This document shows positions 48,331 to 61,660 of a DNA stretch of 64,000 nt, one piece after another; within the stretch, counting starts at the first letter, position 1, and the number at the start of each line of letters is the position of its first letter. The stretch spans positions 85,534,777 through 85,598,776 of the forward strand of contig OZ018337.1 of NCBI GenBank assembly GCA_963969495.1. The letters run 5' to 3'. A program made the translations under genes and the position numbers. The notes under the pieces are model-generated. The model ran no database searches, was not told the origin of the DNA, and was given only the letters and a program-made list of their open reading frames with translations. This DNA comes from Ceratothoa steindachneri (taxonomy: Eukaryota > Arthropoda > Malacostraca > Isopoda > Cymothoidae).

Positions 48331-51300
48331 ATTTAACGCATAAAAAGCTAAATACCAATTAATAGAAAAACTAAATTACAAATTTGAAATATTCGAGAAC
48401 ATTGACACACCTTTTATTGGACGTTAATATTGTTATATTTCCATATTTTTGTTCTGAGTTTTAACCTGGGCACAACGGTCAAATTTTTCTTGTTTAATGT
48501 TAAAATTATAGTGCATTTTATTTTTTGTTAAATTGTACTTCACGCTAGAATTTGTAAATATTTACAATCTTTACAACATAAATCGAGTTCAAAATATATA
48601 AGTTAAACATTTATGTAGGGCTGTATTTATTCTAATCTTAAACATTATAAATGATATCGCTGCAAAGTAGTGTAACTACTTTGGTTAAGCAAATAACGCG
48701 ATTAATACAATCTAGATTTTCGGTCGCAAGAGCTGATGCCTAGAAAAAGTGAGACTTATTTGTAATGAGGATATCAATTTTTCTTGAAAAGTAATATAAA
48801 AAATGGAAGAAAATTCAAAAAGGTTTATTTTCTTAGCAATGGATTCAAAATAATCATATTGGATAAATAACAACGTAAATTTAATAGAATTTCCTGAAAA
48901 TTAGGTTTAGCTCATTTATTATGGTGGGATAAACTTCCTGAAAATTGCCTTCATTTACATGAGCAGAAAATCCTTCACGAGAGAAGAACAACGTCAGAAA
49001 CAACGCAAAATACTGTGGAAGTGCACGTCGAAGCAATGATCGAGCCAAACTCCATTGAGGTATTTTATCTGCTATTGACGAAATAATTCGGTGGTTATAA
49101 GCAGGAAAGACCTTAGCTTAACAGGATGGCTATAGGAAGAGCAAAAGTAAAATGACAATGAATTAAATAATCTGTAAAGACAAAGAGCGACATATCTGAA
49201 AACTATTGCTCACGTAATATTGGACATTTTACTGAACTAAATAACATTAAAGGGTGTATTGTATGTATTGTTGTCATGGGTGCGAAGGTTAAGTCTCGAA
49301 GTAATCTAATATATGACTAGAATACTTTTGAAAATTTTTAATTAAATTTTATATATTAACAACTCGATTTAGCATTTTAAATACACTGATTAGTATTTTA
49401 ACTTTCATTGACGATAGCTATGAAAATATATTTGGGAGTTTATTTCAAATGACAAAATATATAATTCTTTAGATAGTATTTAGTCTTTTATGCATCACCC
49501 TGTTGCTGAATAAGTTTGCATACCTTTTTCATTCCTTCCTACAGAAGGTCGACTTTCTAAATGGTTTAATATTTAAACGCTACATAGCTACAGTTGCATT
49601 TAATGCATTTAATCTTGCCAATAACAGGATAACCTTCGATTTATCCTAAATTTGAGTATTAGTCAATAATAACAATAGTTATAATTTAATATTACTGGCA
49701 ATAATTATAATAGAAGAATAAAAGGTACAACACGTCTGTGTTTATAATAAACTTTGTATCTTGAAACGAAAAATCCTTCGAAAGCAGAAGGAAAGCTCTA
49801 TAAATCAATATAATCGAACCCCCTAACCTGTTATTCCGACGAGAAAGAAACAGAAAAACTAAAGACATCAGGAACTTTTATCAATGGCAAACACGAACAT
49901 AAATATTTTTGAGGATATTTGACAAAAAAATCTGATCCGAGTTTAAAAGTTCTGAAATCGAGTCACGGAAGGAAACCTAAGAAGAATGTTTTGGTTCTGT
50001 CAAAGAATTTCTCTTTTACTTCAATTCTCTGCTGAGTAAAATGAAATGGAAAGTATATTGAAATTATAATTTAAGATTAAATTGTATTGGTTATTTCATG
50101 AAGGAAGTGACTGTACAAAAAAACTTTATTTCAAAAATTAACTCAGTGATTTAGAAATATAACGTGCATGATAAATTTTAACGTGCTTGTGCAGAAGAAA
50201 TAAAATTAATCTAAGAAAAATATTTAAAAATATGCTAAGTTTGTCCATGGATTATTATTTAGTGCTCGAGTTTAGCTTAAAGTGAGAATAAATCGTCCAA
50301 AGCGGAACTTGAAGCTCTGATTTCAAATCACAGGCATGAAATTATTTTTGTATAATTAAAAATAGAGCTTATATTTATTTTGCAGTTGCAGAAAAACGGA
50401 AGAGGAGAGTACAAGTTTGGGTGAACAGTTTAAGTACAATGTAAATAAAATACAAGATCGTTGGCGGAAGCTGAAGAAAGACGCAGTGGTTAGGTAGCGG
50501 AATTACCATAATTTGTTCTCTATGCTTGTTTGGGCGTTTTGCATTGATGTATGATATCACCGTTACCAGGATATGTAATTTGCTGGCTTGGGAAAATGAG
50601 TATTAATTCATATAAAAATTGACCGAACTTCCATTTAATTGTCAGAAGAAGAAAAACAGGAGAGTCAGGAACAGTGTTCTAATCTTAAGGCTACATTTGA
50701 GAGCTGGCCAAAAGTCCGCGATCCTTTTGACAGAAAAGATATCCTCATATTACATAGCAGAGCACAAACACTTTGTTTTTTTATAAAATAAAAAACTTAC
50801 ATTTTTCCATATTCCTATTAAAATGATGCCTATATTTCAATAGAAATTTCATTTTATTTACTTGGACTAAAGCATTGTTGACCATTTAGTATTGCAGATT
50901 ATATAACTATTTATAGAATAAACTTTCTCTTTTTCAAGCTACAACTCATTTTTCATCACAAACATTGCCCTAGAACAATCTGGGGAATGATGAAGAAATA
51001 GAAACAAACACATGAATCTAGTGTAATATAAATAAATTGTAACGCCTATTAGCTACAACTGTGGTTGTGTGAGGATGGTACTTATTTCATCCAGAAAATA
51101 AGTTGTATGTAATTTTATTGTACAACTTATTATATCGTCAATTTCGCATTGTACTTCTTATTTTTCTTTTCCTGTTTCGTTTAATACTTTGCCAGTCGCG
51201 TTTCATTTCCATGGCCCTAACTAAACAACACGACACCGTCCAAACGAAAAACAAATTTAGCATTTTGTTTCCATTTAAGAAATTTTAAATTTTCAGCCAT

Positions 51301-52879
51301 TTTCTTCTTCCTTCTCTTCTTCTCTTATACCTGCCCTGTTCATGCGGATTCTTCTTGGTATTTAAACTCCGATTACAGCTACATCTTTTTGTTAAAACCT
51401 TTTTGTGAACTTTTCACTGTGGGAAATGACCAAATGTGATGCTAAAACACAACCTTTATAATTAATCCGAAAATTTAATAGAATTATAAGAATTCGTTCA
51501 CTCAGGACGTATATCTACTCTTGGTAGCACGAGAACCAAATTTGCTGGCCCCAAATAAAGGTTTCACCTTTGTTGTAGCAGAAACGTATCAGATTTCTAA
51601 TTTAATCTAAAGGCAATCATTGATTTTTTTTACTTTCTGTATGACATTGGGAATAGATATTTTTTAAACAAAATTATTATCTCTCCATCAAATACTAAGG
51701 ATATAGTAAAATCAATTATAAAACCGAGTAGGAACTGTGCAAGTCATGAGACAAGATTTAATTTGATAAAAGTTAGCAAAAAAAGGAAAAAATATATGAA
51801 GAGATGGTCTTCAACATAAGCGAAAATGTGGGGAAAAATTGCACAAGTTCGACAAATGTTCAGACAGATGTGTATGAACTTATCTAAGCAAGGGGAGAAA
51901 AATACCTGAAATGATGATAATAATAATATAAGTATATAATTGATGGCAAAAATATATAATCAATCGCTGAAACCACTCAAATATTCGGCGGCAATGGGAG
52001 ACCATCAGGGATATTTGAGGTATTTTATTAGACAATTTCTCGAAGGGTTCAGAAACTTAGCTTATGATTTACTCAATCGTAGTATTAAAACTTAATTATT
52101 CGATCAGTGGTCTGGATTTAAAGCTAAATCGTTAGCCTTTCCCTCCCCCAAATATGAGGGGAGATATTTGATTAAAAGATTCTCATTTAAGAAATTGTGC
52201 TTAACCATACATTTTATGTTATTGTAAATCTTTACTAGGAAATAAGTCTCTGCATCAAATTTGATATATATTGAGTATTAATAAATAAAAATTTTGGCAT
52301 CTCGTTAGCTGACAATCAATTTATTCATGATTTTGCCAGGGTTTTGTTCGTTTTTTTTCATGTGCAGTTGCTGTATGTAAGAATTCTTTTTGCTGGATCC
52401 ATTCAGGTGCGTCAAATCATCTAAGGCTGTATGAGGCAATTAGATTTACCGTGACATTTTTCTTTGACTTTCTGTGTCGGAAGTCTTTTTACCTCCCATG
52501 TATAAATTGTTGGACCCCACTCTTCATCCCAAGATTGAGCTTCTGGTCACAACTTCGCACTATAAATATTTGGAGAGCAAGTATGATGGGAAAGTACGAA
52601 AAGGCTAGAATTCCATCTCACGTTTGGACGTTGTAGTCAAAGTCCAACCGTCACTTCCCAATTACGAGGAAAAGAAAATTTTTGTTTATAATAGATTTCT
52701 TGAACTATATTATGGGTAATGTCTTCTAAGAAAGTGGTCTTGAACTTCAAAACCAATTGTCGTTTTCTACTTTTCTTTATTCGTTTCATTCCAAATCTCT
52801 TCCACCACGTTTTCCTATGTCACTTCCTTAATCCGTCTTTGCTGGGCAGCGCTATGGGACTCGTTAGAGCGGAACTCTG
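48331..52879. other. Long stretch without a supportable gene
   Basis: AT-rich. Short frames (50,375-50,560, 51,103-51,288 and 52,451-52,636) show no domain. No tandem or inverted structure stands out. Confidence 0.4.
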
Positions 52880-53395
52880 TGACTAAGACTCAGCAGCAAC
52901 AATTTCCCCATCTGTTCCTCGGGCCTCTCTTGAGGGAAATGAAAGTGAGGCACCTTGGCGCAATGAGAGAGGAATAAGGAATGAGGAGAAGTAGGAGTAA
53001 GAGATGTTAAAAATAAATCCAAAGGAAGGCAGAAATAATAAATAAAGCTTTTACAGTGAGAATCCTAGGAAAGATCTCTTGAGTTTGATATAAGAAAATA
53101 TTTGTTTTCTTTCGTTGAGGAAAATAAGGGCGATATTGATCTCACGATAATTTTAAATTGAAGTTAAGTAAAGATACCACAATGTCTAAATTTTGAATAG
53201 ATCAGAGAAGAGAAACAACTTTTCCAACGAGGGATTTTCACACAAAAGAAAGGATCTCGTTTCGGCACGAACCGATCTCTTAGGGAAGATTATAAAAACA
53301 TAGACGAATCTGCTGTGTAAATTATAAAGAAAATAATGACTTTGAGAACTAACTTGTGTTGTCCTTCCTAATACTACTTATTTATTTAATTTTCA
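52880..53395. repeat. Dispersed repeat family 2, copy B
   Basis: Shorter relative of 9,505-10,410 on the same strand. Shared ordered blocks include GGCC.CTCTTGA, GATCTCTTGA, ATTTGTTTTCTTTC and CCTAATACTACTTAT. Confidence 0.6.
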
Positions 53396-56284
53396 GATTT
53401 CATTTCAAAGATTAACGTAACATAAGTAGTTAAAATTTTTTTGTCATTTCCCCTCCTACTATCATCAATGTGTTGAGTTAAATTGGAAAATTTCGCTTGT
53501 TAATAACATCAAATAAAGGTATATTCTCCTCCCTGAACCACAAAAATCCCTTTCAAATGCTCCAACTTCCTCTTCCAGTGTAACATCATTCAGACTGTCC
53601 TTTCGATCGTTCTTTTGCATCTCACTTCGACCGTAAGTCTTCTTTCTATGACCATTAACTGTTGTTTGCATTTTTATTGTTTCCCGAGACATTATATAAT
53701 GTTAATTCACCATTTTCTAGTCCTCCCTCCTTTCACGATGATTGTGACTGCGATGTTTCGTTGCTTCCCTTATTCTTTCGTAATTGCACCCAATCATTAG
53801 ATGACCATATAATCCCTAAAATTTTGTTTCTGTTCACTCTATTACGTAAAGTGTTCTAAAAATCGAGTTTCCTAATGATTTGCTTCCAATCAAATCTTAT
53901 CATGATTTATGTAAATTTCTTATGATTTGATCGCAAACTTCATTTTCACTTTAAATTGTAAATCTGATTCCACAAATATAAAAAATAATTGAGGCATTAC
54001 GTATGAATAAATACCTACCATATGAATGTTTATTTCTTCTTAGATCATAAAGAGAAATCGGGTTTTAATTCTTGCTTCATACCTTACACCGTCTTTCCTT
54101 CGTATTGACAAGTTTATTATCCTTATATTTAATTATTTTCCCGAGAATAGCCAATGAAATTAATATTATTCTACTCAAATCAAGCTAAGTTTCAAATCAT
54201 GTTATAAAAGAACCATCTTGAAACGGAGCTACATTACCCAATCTTCTCATCTCTGCTCTGTCTTGCTGTAAGTGGCATTAACCCACTCATCTCCTCATGG
54301 ATTTATGTTTTCCTCTCCACTCAGAAGTTTCTGGGCTGCTGTAATTGTGATTTTTGAGCGTCACGAGTGAGATGCTTTCGGGCTGACATCTTCTGCCCAT
54401 TACCGGGTAAGTAAGGATTAGTAAATCCGACCAAAGGTGCAACCAAAATATTCTTATGAGCAGGAACTAAAATTCCAGAACTTAAAGCTCTCTGACACAA
54501 ATTTATTATTATGCCATTTCCTTCTGTACCTCCTAAGATCACCTATTAAATCCTTGCACCCTCCTTTTTTTTCTAATATCTTGAATATAATTAGACAGCA
54601 GTCGATGATGCAAGACTCTCTAATATAATTAAACTAAAATATTACAACATTTCTTTCTATCCTTAAAGATATTTAATTTTTCTATCTAAGCTACCACCTA
54701 ATTCTACTGATTTGGTGTACGAATTTATTATATTTTGTTTGATGGGCATTTTAAAGTCTTTACTAGCTTATTTCCATTTACCATTACTATTTGTAAGAAT
54801 TATTTTCCATTGAAAGAAAGGGATATTCCAGAAATCACCAGCCTAATTAATTGTTCGCACAACCTGGCTCCAGTTTTGAATCTGTGCGTTAGGGTCCTCT
54901 GTTTCTCCAATAAAACAAGTAGCACTGATTATTGCCGGTGCAATTTGATACTCATCTTAATCGAGGAGGTAAAATTAAATTTGGCTTCTAGGTGTAAAAC
55001 ACTATTAATAATAGAAGAAGAAATCTGAGCCTGCCTCGATATTAGTGGATCTATAAACACGAAGCCCCATTAAGTAAATAGAAGAATAGAGATGGCACCT
55101 GATAAACCTTTTTATATCTTAACTAAAGAATGAAAAGAGAATAAAAATAATTAGTTCGCCAAGGATAAATTTTAATGTACAGAAAAACGTCCCCTGTTGA
55201 ATATTTGGAAATAAATATTTAATCTCTATAATATATTTCACTAAATCTAATGTTTCTTTCATATTATTTTTCAACAAATTTTATTACTTTTCCATCTATC
55301 TTTCCCTATTAACGGAATAGTAGACAGCCTCTCCAAAATTGAACAAATGATGAAAATCAAATAAAAATAAATACTGCTTCAAATTTCAATTTCACATTAA
55401 ATAGTTTATGAATGATATCCATGTTTCTAAAAGGCATTAATATCATAGAACGAGAGGATTTTTCAAGATAAATACTTACTCAAAAAATAATTCTGAAAAT
55501 TTTGGAACTCACATTTGTGTTTTAATCGCTTTTTATTGCAAATTTAATATTTTGTTTCAAATAATATAGCTGAACTATATTTTGGCCGCTGTTCTCTTTG
55601 GAGCATAAAATACTTATGAGCAGATTGCGTTTGCTATATGTTAACGATGCATACAAAATGTGATGGTTGCCAAAAATTTTTTTTTTTTCTCCGGCAATAA
55701 TCGCAGTTGGTGCAATTGAAAGAAGTTATAGAAAATTAAGTTCCTTTTCATGAGTCCAAAAGGAATAGAGCTATTACTATTACGAACTTACATGTATATG
55801 GAAATCCTTTAAGCGAAGATTTTCAAATGTTGTCACTTCTTAGTGATTCAAGGTTTATAGATTTAATCTATTATGAAACAATATTTCACTTTGTTTATGA
55901 ATAATCAAGAGGAATATAAAAAGATATATGCTTTAAAACGTAAAAGAAAGCGTCAATTTCCTTGACGGATTAAAACATTAATTAAAAAATGTTAGAGAAA
56001 TGAAATTTTGAATGTTTGCGATCTTTTAAATATACTTCTATAGAGGAAACCATTGGTATTGGTTAGGATAAAGGTTTTATACATTGATCGCTTTAGGTAG
56101 GTTTATACTGAAAAGAAACAGTCTAAATTCTTAATATGATTTCAGTTTATGTATCTTTTTGCTTCCACCTAATTTTAGCGTAATAAATACACTTCTGCTC
56201 CTACTGAGTATCCTAATCTTTCTAGTAGGAATTTCTTTAATGTTGTCTTTAACTTTTTTAACATAGAATACTTTATTGTCAATC
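53396..56284. other. Long stretch without a supportable gene
   Basis: AT-rich. Several open frames of 60-97 codons (for example 54,735-55,028) show no recognisable domain. Confidence 0.4.
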
Positions 56285-56286
56285 TA

Positions 56287-57222
56287 CGACGGGCGGTCAA
56301 TAAGTTTTGCACTTCGGATATAAGAAAACAAGATATGAGGAAAAGTGTTTTATTATTTTTCAAGATAACTACCCTTGAATTCAATGCACTTGCGCCACTT
56401 GTCCCTGAGGCTTCATATTCCCGACAACCAAAAATCTCCCGACTGCTGTTCAATCCACTCCTGGACGGCGAGCTGGAAATTTTCATCGTCTACAAACCGA
56501 CGTCCACGAAGTGCAGCCTTGAGCTGGCAGAATAAAAAGTAGTCACTAGGGGACAGATCTGGACTGTAGAAGGAATGGTTGAGCTCCTAGAATCCGCACT
56601 TGGGCAGGGCAGCTTGTGCAACTCTGGCCTTGTGGACTTTGACGACGCTGAAGTGGATCATGGGGCGTGAGGGTTCTAGGGACTCAACGGGCTGAGACTT
56701 TAGTCTTGGCCAAATTGTCGTGGATGATGTTGATAACACTTCCATGTCATATTCCAAGCTGTCGCTCGATTTCTTCGACCCTCACCGGTCGATTTTCGAG
56801 GATCATCCTCTCCACATGGGCCACAATGTCCTCATTTGTCACGTCTGACGGGCGTTCTGGACGGGGCTCATCTTCAAGGGACTCACGACCATGGCGGAAC
56901 TCCCTATTCCAGCGAGCAATGGTTGCATAGGAAGGGGCGGTGTCGCTGTACACTGCAACCTTGCGTTCATGGATCTCTTTTGCATCCTTGCCTTCCTTGG
57001 TCAAATATTTGATCACTGCGCAAGGCTCAACATTTTCCATTGTTGAAAAATTTATGACTGACGATCTGCGATCAACTACTGCTTCTTAAATAGACGAGGC
57101 AGGAACGTGCGGCTGCAGGTCCTGACTTGTCATAACTTGTCCTAGCACCCTCACAAACAGCCATCCTCCTTCCTCTGATTTGCTCTACTGATTCTCAAAA
57201 CTTATTGACTGCCCCTCCTATG
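56287..57222 (-). mobile_element. Internally deleted mariner with both ends
   Basis: The ends are inverted repeats sharing GTCAATAAGTTTTG: the left at 56,287-56,310, the right at about 57,197-57,222 read on the minus strand. Each is flanked by TA (56,285-56,286 and 57,223-57,224), as expected for mariner target duplication. The left end looks about four bases shorter. Total length is 936 bp against about 1.3 kb for full mariners, the difference being an internal deletion in the transposase. The copy is well preserved compared with other elements here and could have moved in trans while a helper was active. Confidence 0.88.
56353..57040 (-). pseudogene. mariner transposase relic with central deletion
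   Basis: The start ATG is at 57,040 (MENVEPCAVIKYLTKEGKDA). The N-terminal helix-turn-helix pair and linker are intact for 97 codons: SYATIARWNREFRHGRESLE, RPERPSDVTNEDIVAHVERM, and EEIERQLGI. A stop follows, then HGSVINIIHDNLAKTKVSAR, a stop, and VPRTLTP. The frame then jumps to KVHKARVAQAALPKCGF, FYSPDLSPSDYFLF (third catalytic Asp in YSPDLSPSD) and a C-terminus ending GSYLEK at a stop at 56,353. About 100 residues that should carry the first two catalytic Asp are absent between VPRTLTP and the alanine-rich helix. Cannot encode an active transposase. The N-terminal part could still bind the ends if translated. Confidence 0.9.
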
Positions 57223-57224
57223 TA

Positions 57225-60200
57225 GCGAATTCATTCATTTTATCTGGCCGAAAAAAAATAAAATTACATGCGTTAGCTTAGCAATGGCATCTCATATTTA
57301 TGTCCCCTACACATTATAACCTTATTATTTACAACTATTCCTTTTTTCCTTTATTATTAGTTTATTTTTATGTTTCTCCAGCTATTCCATTGCTCCGCAG
57401 TGAAGGTTCTCCTTTCTTTCTTAAGACTAAAGTTTTTTTCAAACATCAAATAAATTCATCATATCAATATTGTTATACTTTTGCGTCATCTTCTCTTTGC
57501 GATGCTGCAGGACCTTGATCAAATGATGTGTTTCTATTTTAAACGATTTACTTTGAAATTACCCTACCTTGGACTATATTCTTTTAGTTATTAGCGTTAA
57601 ATTCCACCAAACATAAGATATGCCACATATATGTACATTTTCTTTACTCTTACATGGTTTTTGAAACCGGTCTTCAAACTTGCCTTTATGTGCCTGCGAG
57701 AAATCCATCCACAACAATTAACTTTTTTCCCTCCTTTATCAAGTCCTTTTTAACTCTTTTCATTAGGCCGAGGGCAGCAAGCAATGTCATTTGGAATATT
57801 TTGAAAATTTGATTGCAAAGTTCTTGGATTCAAATGCTAAGGACTACTCTAAATGCTCAGGTATTTATTCGAATATAGTGAATTCTGAAGAAAGATTTCT
57901 TTGAACTACCATTTCTTTACAAAAAATAGCCCATTCGAGCTTTTCATTCAAATAGACTTTGTTTATTAGACGAAGGAGTTTTTAAACTTTTGTTTTATTC
58001 TTATCCTTCAGAAAAAAATGTGGTGCAAAGCAAATTATTATATAATTTATCTTATTTTACCTTTCTTTCGTTGAATTTTCTTAAATTTACTCAAATACTC
58101 TAAACCAGTGTGATTTTTAAAGGTGCTTAACATTTTGAATGATTTAAGCAAATAAAATTGCTTCGGACGTTCAACGGGGAGAGAAGAATAAAATGCGGAA
58201 TTTAAGGGAATGTGTTTGTGGAAGTCATTCAACACTGGGGTATTTGAATTGATTGCATGTGGAGAGAGAGGAATAAGTAAATGGAAGCCAATTGCTGCAT
58301 CGGGATATGATTTGTTAACATGGACAGTATTAATAAAGTCCCGCTCGCTCCATTCCTAAGCATTCCACCCAGTCTCTTCTATGAGTTAATGTTTCTGCAC
58401 CTTCAACGCATTTTAACTTTCTTTTTCTTGTTCACCTTTTTGCATACCATATTTCAAAATCTTTCTCTTTGTGAGTTCTTCGTAATTTGGGGCGTTTTTA
58501 AGGAAGAAACGTAAATTTTAGTTTTATTTAAAAAGATTATCTGTCCACAGTATGTTTCGATCTGTCCTGAACACATAAATGGAGTTAAAAAATCTTCTTT
58601 GAGTTTCGGTTTTTATAAAATTGGTTAAAGCTAAAGACAGATCACATGAAAGTAAGGCATAATTTCCATCTACTGACAAAGATATGTTGCTATCACCCAA
58701 AAGATACAGCTCAAAAAGTGAAGATTTATAAAATTAGGTTGAGAGACAGGAACTATTTTAGGACATTGGGAGAAAATTACTAGATTCAGCCTAATTGCGG
58801 AGATAATTGAGGTAGGGAAAGAAACCGACTCTAAATATTTGCATTTAAGTATTATCAAGTATCATTTACATATGAAACTCATATGTTGCAGAGATATTAA
58901 TTGTGTATTGGCTGATGCATATCTTAGTTTAACAAAGGATTCAAAATACGGCACACAACATATGAGGCAACTAATGCAATATCGACCAGACTAATATAAT
59001 TTCACCATCAAATGACTAAGAAACTTACTGTAGATTAACCTCAATTAGGGTTCTAATATTTGTTTCCATTTGCCTGTGACCTAGTCAGTCGATCTCTTAT
59101 GAATGTCAGATAGGTTGCTATGATTGTTTTATGATCCTCAGCGCTATTTTTGTTAAAATTACTATTTATATGAACAACTACTGATATTGAAAGCTGATTT
59201 CGGAACACGATGAAAATAATGGAGAAAATATTACACACGAGAGGGTCTTTGATCTAAGCTTTTAAGTTTTGCGTACTCTTTTAAGTGTACTTGATAATAA
59301 ATAATAGTTTTTGACTCTAAATTTTTAACGCATATAAAAATTTTAAAGATTTTTAACCTGCCTGGATGGCAAAGGCGAGATTTTCTTTTCAAGGTTTCCT
59401 TCAGAATTTTCATGCGTAATCGAAAGAATTATTTAGTATTTTTTTTTACTTTTCTTCTATTTTTACCTTGAATATAAAATTTATGTATTAGCTAATACAT
59501 AATACATATTAGTTGAGACATTTATTTCATATATTCTAAAGATCGAATGAAAAGCCAATTATTATTGGGATGAAATATATTTGCTTGATGAATAAGACTA
59601 CATTAATTTAGCTAAAGAACCCAATATTTACTCTTTTTCCGGCTTTCAATAAGTTTTTTCTTTTAATTTCAAAATAATCAGTAAAGCCGCTTTTCCCAAG
59701 TGTCTCTATATTTAAGGCAAGGTAGAATGACTACCAGATGTATTATCTCATCTATTTCAGCATATATTTTCGTATATGATCAGAGAAATTTGCTTGTTAT
59801 TATTTACTAGTGATTATGAAAAAGAGCTCGTTTTGGCCAGAGGATAATTCTCAGGGAAAATATGTTACAAAGTTGAGTTTAATCGACTGATTTAAGTCTG
59901 AAATAATTTAATCGTTGCACACGGTGTCATTTCAAGAGCTTTCCTTCGGGAATTTCACGCTCCAATATTATTAAGAAGAATTGACCAAAATTGAAAAATG
60001 GAATTTGTACTCGAGTTATATTTAGTTATTGAAAGGTTATAAATGATAAATTCACAACTATACAGCCACAAATGTGTAAATTTATCTGTCACACGAAGTT
60101 TGACTGTAAAGACTGAAATGATGCTATGAATATTTTAAACGCAGATGTCAATATTCGGTAATAGAAGTGAAAGAAGGACAAAATTACAACCCATGTATGT

Positions 60201-60619
60201 GTTTTTCGTTTGCAGGTCGTAGGGATAAGAGATATATATGTTGAAAGACTACTTTAGAGAAGCATAATATTTATTTGCGAGACTACCCTTTAGTGAGGTT
60301 TACCATACCAATCTCTTCTTCAAGCCTCTCCAGCTTACTAAGAAATCACATCCGACTATGGTACGTTCCGCTTATTAAGATCTAATTAGAGAATCCTCTC
60401 CCACAAGCCATTGCCTTCAAGGAGCGATTGGCTTAGATATAAACAATCACGCTAATGCATGACCCGAATATTTGTTAATTGGTTGATTTAGTGTATGACC
60501 CCTGCGATCGAATGAGGAGTAAAGTAAGTTTTAAAAGCGTCATATTTGTCCTACCATGGGGAAATATAATTTACCTCCCCCTCGTTCCAGATTATGGCAT
60601 TTATAAAGTAGGACATTGA
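57225..60619. other. Long stretch without a supportable gene
   Basis: AT-rich. Short frames (57,300-57,518, 58,047-58,235, 58,320-58,514, 58,670-58,858 and 59,053-59,413) show no domain. Confidence 0.4.
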
Positions 60620-60956
60620 TTTTTCGCCTGTTGTTTTTCTTTCTCTTTTCTCTTGTACATTTGTCTTGTTCTTTTCTCTTCCTTGTTTTGTCGTGAATTT
60701 TCTTCATGGCTCTTCATCACATGCTTTTTTGCTTTCTTTTTCACTTCATCTATTTTAATTGATCCTTTTCTCTTTCCCTTTTAAATTGCTCTTTTACTCT
60801 AGCTATTTTTAAATTACTAGTTTAAACTTGCGTTTTCTGTTCTTCTTATTTCTTTTGATCACTTCTTTTTTCTTTCTTTCTTACTCTCTTCTTTTAAATG
60901 CTCTTTCTTCCTACTTCTTTATTTATTTCCTTCTTCTCTTTTTCTCTCTCTATTAC
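60620..60956 (+). repeat. Pyrimidine-rich tract
   Basis: About 335 bp of the plus strand is dominated by T and C (TTTCTTT, CTCTTTT and TTCTTC phrases), ending in a short TA run at 60,957-60,970. No regular unit. Confidence 0.8.
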
Positions 60957-60970
60957 TATATATATATATT

Positions 60971-61349
60971 GTCGTGGTATAAGGGTCGAGTGTGTACGTG
61001 AAGGTTTGTTACGTACTTAAATAACTCCGTCACTTTGTTTTCTATAAGAGTGCGAAAATTCTTTACTTGATTTAATCTTTTGCATTGTTTCTTTAATGAG
61101 GGAGAATCTGTATTGCCATGCGCAGCGTTTCAAGTATTTAGTTTGAAAATTCCAACCAAAATATACTTTCAATTACAACAAAAAAAAATGAAATATTAAA
61201 AACAAACTATACATCTACAATGAATCTAATAAAAGGGTCTAAGTGAAAATTACTACTCTAAAAATGAATATTAAGCAATAGTTGCCCTCCAAGCTCACTT
61301 TAATACTGAGAGCTAATTGACACACAAGATTAACTAGGGATGTTTTACC
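60971..61349. other. No gene seen
   Basis: AT-rich spacer. Confidence 0.4.
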
Positions 61350-61660
61350 TTCTAAAAAAAATCAGTGACCCCGGATGGAGAACGACCTTGACGTTGGATC
61401 TTATGGAGGCGTGGGAAGGGGTTTGAGGCTCGACGCGGGTGGATGAGCTCGAACACCCAGATGATTGTTTGACTGGTAGACAAACTCAAAGAAAACAGCT
61501 GCCTTTGATGAGGGTTGCGGATGGCGACTAGCACTGTATTTTAATCTGAATATTTGAGCAACAGGACCGTAGAGGATGCTTATTCCAATCCCCAGGTTAT
61601 TCTTGACATGCTTTTCTTTATTCGGGAGCAACAACTATTTTGGAGAGTTCAACGTTACAG
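61350..61660. other. GC-richer unidentified patch
   Basis: About 300 bp of higher G+C with two overlapping minus-strand frames (61,352-61,534 and 61,401-61,634), for example YSASRHPQPSSKAAVFFEF. No domain recognised. It could be a fragment of a mobile element. Confidence 0.25.

Noticed and set aside
48331..56284. Host-gene exons in the quiet AT-rich stretches
   Set aside because: No open segment with recognisable domain, splice context or codon bias could be supported by eye. RNA evidence would be needed to decide.
56335..56930. Plus-strand frames at 56,335-56,535 and 56,667-56,930, and a minus-strand frame at 56,175-56,486
   Set aside because: Antisense or out-of-frame readings of the mariner transposase relic.
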